This document shows positions 1 to 6,782 of a DNA stretch of 64,000 nucleotides, in pieces (positions within the stretch are counted from its first letter, which is position 1; each line of letters begins with the position of its first letter). The notes beneath the pieces are model-generated. The model had not been told where the DNA came from and made no database searches. It was given only the letters and a program-made list of their open reading frames with translations. Origin of the DNA: Bombyx mori (Eukaryota > Arthropoda > Insecta > Lepidoptera > Bombycidae); assembly GCF_030269925.1 (NCBI RefSeq), contig NC_085135.1, forward strand, positions 3,534,753 to 3,598,752. Direction: 5' to 3'. Position numbers and translations under genes: made by a program.

Positions 1-3000
1 CGACGAGGGCGGCGCGCTGCTCGTCAAATCCAGAGCAACGCGCCAGCGTGTGTTCCGCTGTGTCATCCTCGTCGCGGTCCGCGCAGTGGTGGCACTGCGC
101 CGTCGGTTCCCTTCCGGCTATTTTGAAAAGGTACCGGCCAAAACAACCATGGCCGGTCAACATTTGCGTCAGCCGGAAGGTGAGGCATCCGCGGTCGCGG
201 CCCACCCAGTCCGCGAGAACCGGGCGGACCGCCTCGACGGTACGGAGGCCGGCCGACGGGTCCGCCAAGCGGCGAGACCACGCCTCCAGCACGGACCGCC
301 GAGATTGGAGCCTCCGCGCTCGAACTACTCCTTCGCCGGGGCGCCCTTCCCCCCTAGAGCGAAGATCGCTACGCCACCTGTAATCGGCAGCGAGCGCCTC
401 CGCCTCCAGGTCCCAGGGTGGCGCCCCGGCGAGCAAGCACGCCGCCTCGAAAGAGACGGTGCGGTATCCTCGGATCGCCCTGACCGCGATCGCGCGCTGC
501 GGACGTCGCAGCGCCGCGACGTTCTCGCGGGTCAGGGCGTGGCACCATACGGGCGCGCCGTATAGTGCCATCGACCGCACCACCCCCATGTAGAGGCGGC
601 GCGCCACCTGATCGGGACCCCCGACGTTTGGAAGCAGCCGGCTCAAAGAGCCGGCCGTCGCCATCAGTCGAGGGCCCAACTTCTCAAAGTGAGCGCGGAA
701 GTTCCACCGACCGTCCAGTTCGAGGCCGAGGTACCGAAGACCGGTCACCCCGACCCCGACGCGGACGCCTCCGATCACGAGGTGGGCACCCAGAGGCGGC
801 GCTCGTCCCGGCCCGTGAAAGAGCAGGGCCTGGGTTTTGTCGAGCGCCACCTCGAGCCCCAACCGTCGGATCCTGGTGACGACGTGTGCCACGCCTGCGC
901 ACGCCAGACGGGCAGACTCCCGGTAGTCCCTCCCCGGAGCTACGACCAACGTGTCGTCAGCGTAACAAATTACGCTGAGCCCGGGGAGGGGTCCCCGAAT
1001 GACGCCCCGCAGGACCCAGTCGTAGCCGATGTTCCACAGCAGGGGGCCCAGGACGGACCCCTGCGGAACACCGCGCTCGACGGGGAAGCGGTACATCGCC
1101 CCACCGTGTCCGATGCACTGGATCGACCTGCCCTCGAGGTAGGAGCCGATCAGTCGGCGGAGGTATGCGGGGACGCCGTGATACTCCAGCGCCCCCGCGA
1201 TCACCGACCAGGGCAGGGTGTTGAAGTCGTTCCTTACATCTAAGGATAACGCCATCGCCACCCCGCCCCGGGATACGGCTTCATCGGAGAGGGCCCGCAC
1301 GCGCAGAATTGCGTCGATAGTCGAGCGGCCCTCTCTGAAGCCGTACTGCTCCGCCGAAAGATCGGGACCCGTCTCGGTCAGGTGCCGGACGATGCGGGCC
1401 GCGACGATCCTCTCGAGCATCTTGCCCGCTTCGTCCAGCAACACGATGGGGCGATATCCCGCAGGTGAGTCCGCGGGGCGCCCGTCCTTCCGCAGAAGGA
1501 CCAGTCTGCCCGTCTTCCATTTCGACGGGAACCGTCCCGACTCGAGGCACGCTTCGAAAAGCCCCCCGAGCCGGTCCCCTAGGGCCTCGAAGGCCAAGCT
1601 CCAGACCCGGCCGTGAACGCCGTCAGGGCCGGGGGCCGCGTCCTTCGCTCTCATTCTGGACACGGCCGCATGGATCTCCGCCCCCGTGATAGGGGGAGGG
1701 GGCTCCTCGGCTGCGGGAACGCTGGGGCGACGCGGAGGCGTGCCCCACGTGGCGTCCATCTGGGGGGGCTCAAAGTCCCCCCCCGCCGCCGGCGGGAAAA
1801 GCGCGGAGACTATATCCCGCAGCTGCCGAGGCTGGAGCCGCTCGGTCACCGGGAGCGCCCACGGCTGCAGTTTCCTGCGAACCATCTTGTATGGGCGCCC
1901 CCAGGGATCTTCGTCGAGCGACTCCAGGAGAGTCTTCATGTTCTGCTTCTTGGCCTCGCCGATGGCCAGCTGCAGCGCCGTCTGCTTTTGACGACAGTCA
2001 GCGTGCAGCTGGGCCGCCGTCTCCGCGAACGCAGCGTCGCGACGACGGCGGCGGCGGTGGCGTGCGCTCCGGCGGCGCGCCCTCACGCACTCCTCGCGGA
2101 GTCTTGCGATCTCGGGCGACCACCAGAACGCACCCCCACGTGGTGCTCGGGGGCCGACCCGGGGCATGGCGGCATCACAAATGTTTGCCATGGTGCCCCG
2201 GAACCAGTCGACCTCCGCATCCACGTCCGCGAGCCGCGCGGGTTTTGGCGCCCACGCAGCAACAGCGGCCGCCTCCATCAGCAACTCCTTGTTCATCCGT
2301 TTCAAGGCCCACCTGGGGAACGAACGGGGCGCACCTTGCGGGAGCTCCTCCTCGCCGCGGGCGCCCGCGGCTGACGACGATGACAAGGAGGAGGCGGAGA
2401 GCTCGAATCGGACGTATCTGTGGTCCGAGAGCGTCTCTGCCCCCTCTAGTACGCGCCAGCCGCGGGTGCGGCGCACGGCGGACGGGGACGCGAACGTCAT
2501 GTCCACGTGAGATTCCCCGTTCCACCGCACGCAAGTCGCGACCGTGCCTCTGTTTAGGAGACAGAGGCCGGTCGCGATCGCCCACTCCGAAAGGGCCTCG
2601 CCTCGCGCATCCGTGCGGGGGGAACCCCAAGCCGTGCACTTGGCATTGAAGTCCCCCGCGACGATGACAGGGCGGGACCCGAGGCGGTGTAAAAGCGCCT
2701 CGAGCCCGCCCAGAAACCGCTCGAACTCGGCGAGGCTCCTGTTCGGAGAAAAGTACGCCCCGATCACGACGGTCCCGTCGATCCTAGCCGCGACGTACCC
2801 GGGTCCCCTGGCCACCATATCCAAGGGGGGTAACGCCGCGGACTGTCTTAGTACGATGGCCACGGAGCCGTCGACGTCCCCGATCCAGCAGTCCTGGTCG
2901 GTGGGGACGAAGTAAGGCTCCGCGGCGACAGCGACGTCGATTGACCACTCCGCCATGGTGTGGACGAGGAGATCCTGTGCCCTGGCGGAGTGGTTCAAAT

Positions 3001-3031
3001 TACATTGGAGGAAGCGATGGACGCAACCCAT
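1..3031 (-). CDS. ORF2 of copy A: endonuclease/reverse transcriptase (partial, C-terminus off window)
   Basis: The first 1010 codons are open from the ATG at 3031 to the left edge; alignment with copy B predicts 1082 residues in total. The N-terminal ~220 residues are an APE-like endonuclease (N in NLNHSA near residue 11, AEPY near 38, GDFNA near 127, SDH near 205) that would nick the target. The reverse transcriptase follows, with the catalytic YADD at residue 690 (953-964). The C-terminal CCHC motif of the clade is at 35-94. The ATG overlaps the ORF1 stop as TAATG, pointing to termination-reinitiation. Unlike copy B, it keeps a 26-bp segment near 634-660 containing a perfect 8-bp inverted repeat, which holds the frame and matches element D. 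I compared it with copy B by eye and found no other frame-changing indel. Confidence 0.85.
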   Translation of the reverse strand, partial: MGCVHRFLQCNLNHSARAQDLLVHTMAEWSIDVAVAAEPYFVPTDQDCWIGDVDGSVAIVLRQSAALPPLDMVARGPGYVAARIDGTVVIGAYFSPNRSLAEFERFLGGLEALLHRLGSRPVIVAGDFNAKCTAWGSPRTDARGEALSEWAIATGLCLLNRGTVATCVRWNGESHVDMTFASPSAVRRTRGWRVLEGAETLSDHRYVRFELSASSLSSSSAAGARGEEELPQGAPRSFPRWALKRMNKELLMEAAAVAAWAPKPARLADVDAEVDWFRGTMANICDAAMPRVGPRAPRGGAFWWSPEIARLREECVRARRRSARHRRRRRRDAAFAETAAQLHADCRQKQTALQLAIGEAKKQNMKTLLESLDEDPWGRPYKMVRRKLQPWALPVTERLQPRQLRDIVSALFPPAAGGDFEPPQMDATWGTPPRRPSVPAAEEPPPPITGAEIHAAVSRMRAKDAAPGPDGVHGRVWSLAFEALGDRLGGLFEACLESGRFPSKWKTGRLVLLRKDGRPADSPAGYRPIVLLDEAGKMLERIVAARIVRHLTETGPDLSAEQYGFREGRSTIDAILRVRALSDEAVSRGGVAMALSLDVRNDFNTLPWSVIAGALEYHGVPAYLRRLIGSYLEGRSIQCIGHGGAMYRFPVERGVPQGSVLGPLLWNIGYDWVLRGVIRGPLPGLSVICYADDTLVVAPGRDYRESARLACAGVAHVVTRIRRLGLEVALDKTQALLFHGPGRAPPLGAHLVIGGVRVGVGVTGLRYLGLELDGRWNFRAHFEKLGPRLMATAGSLSRLLPNVGGPDQVARRLYMGVVRSMALYGAPVWCHALTRENVAALRRPQRAIAVRAIRGYRTVSFEAACLLAGAPPWDLEAEALAADYRWRSDLRSRGEGRPGEGVVRARRLQSRRSVLEAWSRRLADPSAGLRTVEAVRPVLADWVGRDRGCLTFRLTQMLTGHGCFGRYLFKIAGREPTAQCHHCADRDEDDTAEHTLARCSGFDEQRAALV

Positions 3032-5388
3032 TACGGGGCTACGTCCATCGCTCCCTCGTCTGTCCCGCCCTGCGGCTCGTCTGGTGCCGCGGCGGGAACT
3101 GACTCGCCGGCTGCCCTTGTTGCAGCCGGCTTCTTTTTCTTTCCGCCCCTCCTCGTTTTTGTAGAGGAGGGGGCGGACTTGCACGCCGGGCCCCCGGCCC
3201 GGTGGTCGGCCTTCCTTTTAGCCGCGTCGCACAAGACGCAGTGCGGCGCGGCTGCGGTGCAGGAGGCTGCCTTGTGCCCCGGTTGGCCGCAGCGGAAGCA
3301 CAGGTTGCTGCGGTCCACTGTCGAGGGGCACTTGGCGAGGCCGTGGCCGGTGCCGAAGCACCGAAGACAGCGCCACGGCCTGCTCTCCTGCAGTTGCACG
3401 TGGGCCACAACCCAGCCCACGCGCAGCCATCCTGGGCTATCTGAAGGCCGACCCTGTGGAGGGGTGGCCAGGAGGTTCGCCGTTGCGATGGGGCAACGCG
3501 CCCACGCCGTCCGGGTACCGGAGTAGGTTGCCCGGAGCTCCCCGACTTTGACGTCGGCGAGGGCGCAGTTGCCCTGCGACGCGATGGCCGCGGCGACCTC
3601 CTCCTTCGTGGCGCACTCGTCGAGGCCCGTGATTTTGACTTCTCCCATCTTCACGGGCCGCGCGATGCGCACCACCTCGGGGTCCGGCAGGATCTCCCTC
3701 AGCCGGGCCGCCAATTTTTCGGCCGCGGCGTTTGTGTTGGGGCCGGGGCACTCTATAAGACGAGCCCCGTTGGCCGTCTGCCGGACCTTGATGCCCCCCT
3801 CCACGCCGAGGGCGTCCACATTCACGCCGCCGCGCGCCTGGGTCATCACCTCGTGGTAGGTGATGCCCTTTTCTTTGCCGGCCGGCAGCAGCTCCACTAC
3901 CACTGCAGCCGACCGCGGGGCGCGCGGCCTCCTTCGTCCAGGTCGGCCCCTCGGCTCCGCTCGACCCTCTTGGCGGGGAGCGGTGGCCGCAGGGGCGGGC
4001 TTGGGGCGCGGCGCGGCAGGCGCCGCTACCTTTTTTGGCCCTCGCCGCACCACCGTCGTCCAGGCCTCGTCCATGTTGGCCGGGGCCGGGGGCAGCGGGC
4101 GGGGCTGGGGGGTCGGTGCCGGTTTGGCGGCGTTGACGCCCCCCTTCTTCTTATTTCGGCTCCTGCCGGGCCCTGCCTTCGCAGGTTGGGGCGGGGCAGG
4201 AGCGGACGCCGGTTTTTTCGTGGGGGCTGGTTTTGAAGCCCTTGTAGCCGCAGACGTAGAAACAGTCAAGGCGGGAATCTGCACGGATGTTGCTGTCTTC
4301 TTAGGGCCGCTGTATGTTTTTGTAGCGGCCCTGCGGGGTGCTGGCACAGGCACACTTCCCTTCACCTCGTGAGCGAGGGGCGGTCTCGCACGCTCCACCT
4401 TGGAGCTGCGTGCATCCAAGATTAAGAGCCGCCGCCTCAGCTCTTCGGCCTCATCGCCAGGTTCTGCTGCTTCGGGCAGAGGAAGGACAGGGGCCGAGCT
4501 GCGTTGCCGCTCAACGAGGTCGGCAACCATCGTTCGCAACTCGGCCATGTCGACGCGGAGCTGTCCGTTCTCCGCCCGAAGTTGGCCATTCTCTTCGGCC
4601 AGTTGCTCGAGGCGGACGTGCTGCAGGGCCACTTCCTGCCGCAAGCCCGCCGTCTCCGTGGTTGTGGTGCGGTCCACGACGTCCTGCAGTCTCTCTTCCA
4701 GGGTCGCCGCTCCGGATTTTAGGGCCCGCACATAATCGCCTTTAAGTCCTTTAGCCGATTTTTTGGCTATAGTGGCAACCATCTCCTTGACAATATTGCA
4801 CGCTCGGAGGGGGTCAGAGGGACCCACCTCCGTTAGGGAGCGCTCCAGTCGCTCGACCTCTCCCACCTCTGTCCCGTTTTGTGCCTTTCGGCAGGCGGCT
4901 CTGGACTGCGCCAAGGAGGCAGCGTCCAGTCCGCGGGAAGAGATTGTGTCGCAATCGGTGGCGGGCGGCGCCGCAGCAGCCGCCGGCCCTTCCGCCAACG
5001 CCATATATTTGGCGCTGGCGGGCTCACCCTCCGAGGAGTCGGACGGAGGAACAGATGCCGGCTGACGAGCCGACTTCCTCTTCCGCCGAGTCCGCTTTTG
5101 CACGCTGTCTGCGAACAGCACTGGCGTCTCCCGCCCACTAGACGCGTCGCCCCTCGCGGAGCTCCGTGCCGAGTACAGCGAGATTAAGCTTTCGCAGCGC
5201 TCTAGGACCACGGTTGGGACTCTGTCCCTTACGCGACCCGTGTTGTCGCCCACTACGTCTTGGCATTGTTTGCCCCCCCCAGAAACGGTGGGGCAGCGTG
5301 CGGCCGATTGCTCGACCGCACGGAGGGATTCTCCCCCCGCGGAGCGGGAGGTACCCTCCTGGGGTAATAAATCTTTAACAGGTGCCAT
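3031..5388 (-). CDS. ORF1 of copy A: gag-like RNA-binding protein with zinc knuckles
   Basis: 785 residues. ORF1 proteins of this clade bind the element RNA and form the particle delivered with ORF2 to the target. The N-terminal third is polar and low in complexity. A leucine-rich coiled coil lies at about 245-295 (heptad-like LRAENGQLRVDMAELR). An Ala/Pro/Lys-rich linker leads to a conserved block around the motif MDEAWTTVVRRG and a globular region, then three zinc knuckles: CCHC at 674-687 and 697-710 and a wider-spaced one at 717-736. A lysine-rich tail ends at the stop, whose last base is the A of the ORF2 ATG. The start ATG at 5388 lies about 25 nt after a conserved hairpin and is matched by copy B. 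The middle is much more diverged from copy B than the flanks. Confidence 0.88.
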   Translation of the reverse strand: MAPVKDLLPQEGTSRSAGGESLRAVEQSAARCPTVSGGGKQCQDVVGDNTGRVRDRVPTVVLERCESLISLYSARSSARGDASSGRETPVLFADSVQKRTRRKRKSARQPASVPPSDSSEGEPASAKYMALAEGPAAAAAPPATDCDTISSRGLDAASLAQSRAACRKAQNGTEVGEVERLERSLTEVGPSDPLRACNIVKEMVATIAKKSAKGLKGDYVRALKSGAATLEERLQDVVDRTTTTETAGLRQEVALQHVRLEQLAEENGQLRAENGQLRVDMAELRTMVADLVERQRSSAPVLPLPEAAEPGDEAEELRRRLLILDARSSKVERARPPLAHEVKGSVPVPAPRRAATKTYSGPKKTATSVQIPALTVSTSAATRASKPAPTKKPASAPAPPQPAKAGPGRSRNKKKGGVNAAKPAPTPQPRPLPPAPANMDEAWTTVVRRGPKKVAAPAAPRPKPAPAATAPRQEGRAEPRGRPGRRRPRAPRSAAVVVELLPAGKEKGITYHEVMTQARGGVNVDALGVEGGIKVRQTANGARLIECPGPNTNAAAEKLAARLREILPDPEVVRIARPVKMGEVKITGLDECATKEEVAAAIASQGNCALADVKVGELRATYSGTRTAWARCPIATANLLATPPQGRPSDSPGWLRVGWVVAHVQLQESRPWRCLRCFGTGHGLAKCPSTVDRSNLCFRCGQPGHKAASCTAAAPHCVLCDAAKRKADHRAGGPACKSAPSSTKTRRGGKKKKPAATRAAGESVPAAAPDEPQGGTDEGAMDVAP

Positions 5389-5413
5389 ATTTCATTTTGT
5401 CCTTTTTTATTAA

Positions 5414-5432
5414 CCAGGGGTCGGTCCCCTGG
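5414..5432 (-). promoter_or_regulatory. Conserved hairpin just upstream of the ORF1 start (copy A)
   Basis: A perfect 7-bp stem, CCAGGGG (5414-5420) with CCCCTGG (5426-5432), about 25 nt upstream of the ORF1 ATG and followed on the sense strand by an A-rich stretch. The same stem occurs at 12422-12440 (copy B) and 18282-18301 (element D), where the loop sequence has changed but the stem has not. A role in ORF1 translation initiation is an inference from position and conservation. Confidence 0.6.
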
Positions 5433-5918
5433 GGTCAGGTTGGTACCCTTGGGACTGGACTCCCTCCAGCCATTCATCCCATCGCCGGGCACCAGAGCTT
5501 AGGATTGGGGCATTTTTTAAAGAGGTTTACGTCCTCGCGGCCCCGTGCCTCGCGGCAGCGGCCCCCGTCCCCCACGCGGTGAGGATTACGGGTTGGCCGG
5601 CAGCCCGCCGAGTGCAACGAGCAACACGACAGACCACCGCCCGACGCTCAAACGAGCAACGACGACGAAGCCACGCCGGTATACCGGTACCCCCCTCTGG
5701 AGGGCGTGCCCCTGTAGCCGAAGCCGGGGACATGGCGACCAGCGGCCGGAAGATGCGTAAGCAACGCCGGCTCACTTCTCCATCAAAGGGCAGGCCAAAA
5801 GTGGCCCACCACCACCCGTGGGTTACGTCCGAAACGGGTCGGACGTGACCCGAAGAAAAAAGAAAAAGGGGGAAGAAAGGGGAAAAGAGAGGGAGCCCGA
5901 GCGTCTCCAGGAGGAACA

Positions 5919-5937
5919 CCCTTCAGCGAGTGAAGGG
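5919..5937 (-). promoter_or_regulatory. 5'-UTR hairpin with compensatory change in element D
   Basis: CCCTTCA (5919-5925) pairs with TGAAGGG (5931-5937). Copy B has the same at 12929-12947. Element D has CCCTTTGC/GCAAAGGG at 17909-17928 inside matching flanks, so both arms changed together. That supports a real RNA structure. Confidence 0.55.
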
Positions 5938-5981
5938 CGTGGAGAGCCCGCAACTCCCCCTGCTGGTTTTGGTCCGCGTCA

Positions 5982-6080
5982 TCCGATCTCTTTCGTTGCA
6001 AAGCCTAACTAGGCTACCCTACTCCTACACCTAGCCTACCTAACTAACACCTAGAAATCCTTGCAACGAAAAAGACCGGA
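5982..6080 (-). promoter_or_regulatory. 22-bp RNA stem enclosing a TTAGG-like loop (copy A)
   Basis: Arms 5982-6003 and 6059-6080 pair along all 22 positions in the sense RNA; three of the pairs are G-U wobbles. The 55-nt loop (6004-6058) reads on the sense strand as degenerate TAGG/TTAGG repeats, resembling the insect telomere repeat. Copy B keeps the fold (12992-13013 with 13069-13090) and its one arm change again gives a wobble pair. Function unknown. Confidence 0.55.
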
Positions 6081-6178
6081 CGATACCCCTGGGAGTGGGA
6101 CTGTTCCCAGAGGATCCCGTTATCCGCCACCTACGGACGCGCCCGGTGGAAGTCCAGCAAAACTCCCCCACAGACGGA

Positions 6179-6210
6179 GCCCCCGGCCACGCAGAGTGCG
6201 CGCCGGGGGG
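6179..6210 (-). promoter_or_regulatory. GC-rich terminal hairpin near the 5' end of copy A
   Basis: GCCCCCGGC (6179-6187) pairs with GCCGGGGG (6202-6209), with a smaller inner stem CGCA/TGCG. It lies about 20-50 nt inside the element's 5' end and is repeated in copy B at 13189-13220. It does not fit the HDV-ribozyme topology seen in element D. Confidence 0.45.
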
Positions 6211-6229
6211 CCCGCCCAGGTCCCTCGGG

Positions 6230-6243
6230 AACGTAACACTACC
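6230..6243. repeat. 14-bp target-site sequence between copies A and B
   Basis: AACGTAACACTACC, identical to 13240-13253 and 14382-14395. It separates the 5' end of copy A from the poly(A) tail of copy B. R1 elements are known for 14-bp duplications. I take it as the duplicated target of copy B. Confidence 0.75.
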
Positions 6244-6269
6244 TTTTTTTTTGTTTTTTTTTTTTTTTT

Positions 6270-6782
6270 CGGGTAGAGGGCCGAACCTCCTACGAGGTCC
6301 CCGCGCAAAGGGGCGCGCGGGGTATGTGAGACTCAACGATCTGCATGGTGTTGTGAGCAGACCGCGGGCCCAAGGATTTTAGGACCCACCCACTAAACGA
6401 CTCCCCTGCACTCTTACACCCGACGTCCGATCCCCTCCGAGGTCAGAACCCGGATGAGGTAGGGGGGCTACCGCGGTCAACACTACAACCAGACGGCGCG
6501 GCTCACCCCAAGGACGCCCAGCCGACGGAGCCTTCGAGGCGAATCGAAGGCTCTGAAACGTCGGCCGTCTCGGTACGGCAGCCCGTCGGGCCGCCCAGAC
6601 GGTGCCGCTGGTGTCCCGGAATACCCCGCTGGACCAGAACCAGCCTGCCGGGTCGGGACGCGATACACCGTCGACCGGTCGCTCTATTCACTCCACGGCA
6701 GCGCGCTAGAGTGCTGGTAGCGCGCCGCGCGGCCTCACGCCCTCAGGTCGCCCCTTGACCTTCACCGGGGGGAGGCCGCCAC
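6270..6782 (-). other. 3' UTR of copy B
   Basis: About 513 nt from the ORF2 stop to the poly(A) tail. In this clade the 3' UTR is what the reverse transcriptase recognises. A CCCCGCGC/GCGCGGGG hairpin lies at 6299-6322, about 30 nt from the tail. Copy C lacks one arm of it. Copy C otherwise matches closely. Confidence 0.7.

Larger units (their letters stand above)
1..6229 (-). mobile_element. R1-clade non-LTR retrotransposon, copy A (3' end beyond window)
   Basis: A GC-rich LINE read on the minus strand: 5' UTR (6229-5389), ORF1 gag-like (5388-3031), ORF2 endonuclease/reverse transcriptase (from 3031 past the left edge). The 5' end is placed at 6229, where the shared 14-bp target sequence (6230-6243) and the poly(A) tail of copy B begin. 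R1-clade assignment rests on three C-terminal zinc knuckles in ORF1, an APE-type endonuclease plus YADD reverse transcriptase in ORF2, a C-terminal CCHC motif, a TAATG stop-start junction and a 14-bp target duplication. Lepidopteran SART and TRAS elements are the closest family type I recognise. I see no disabling change within the window, so this is the best candidate here for a coding-competent copy. Confidence 0.88.
5389..6229 (-). other. 5' UTR of copy A with several predicted RNA stems
   Basis: About 840 nt between the element's 5' end and the ORF1 ATG, nearly identical to copy B (12396-13239). Its 3' half is recognisably homologous to the 5' UTR of element D. In the RNA sense (minus strand) it holds a GC-rich terminal hairpin (6179-6210), a 22-bp stem with a TTAGG-rich loop (5982-6080), a CCCTTCA/TGAAGGG hairpin (5919-5937), a CTGGA hairpin (5455-5469) and a CCAGGGG/CCCCTGG hairpin (5414-5432) just before the start codon. 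Short open frames on both strands look like by-products of high GC. The promoter is probably within it, as in other LINEs, but I cannot point to one. Confidence 0.7.

Noticed and set aside
50..2649. Long plus-strand open frames across copy A (for example 50-565, 689-1243, 1613-2374, 1891-2649) and the same in copy B (8865-9623, 10185-11228).
   Set aside because: They lie antisense to ORF1/ORF2 in very GC-rich DNA, repeat in both copies because the element is repeated, and encode Arg/Pro/Gly-rich sequence with no recognisable domain.
6004..6058. True telomere repeat array.
   Set aside because: The TTAGG-like units are degenerate, only about 55 nt long and lie inside the 5' UTR of both full-length copies.
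6060..6243. HDV-like ribozyme at the 5' end of copies A and B.
   Set aside because: GTTCCC/GGGAAC and CCTGGG/CCCAGG interleave, but there is no P3 with a 7-nt loop, no P4 between them and no CNAAG-type joining strand. The dominant structure is a simple GC hairpin.
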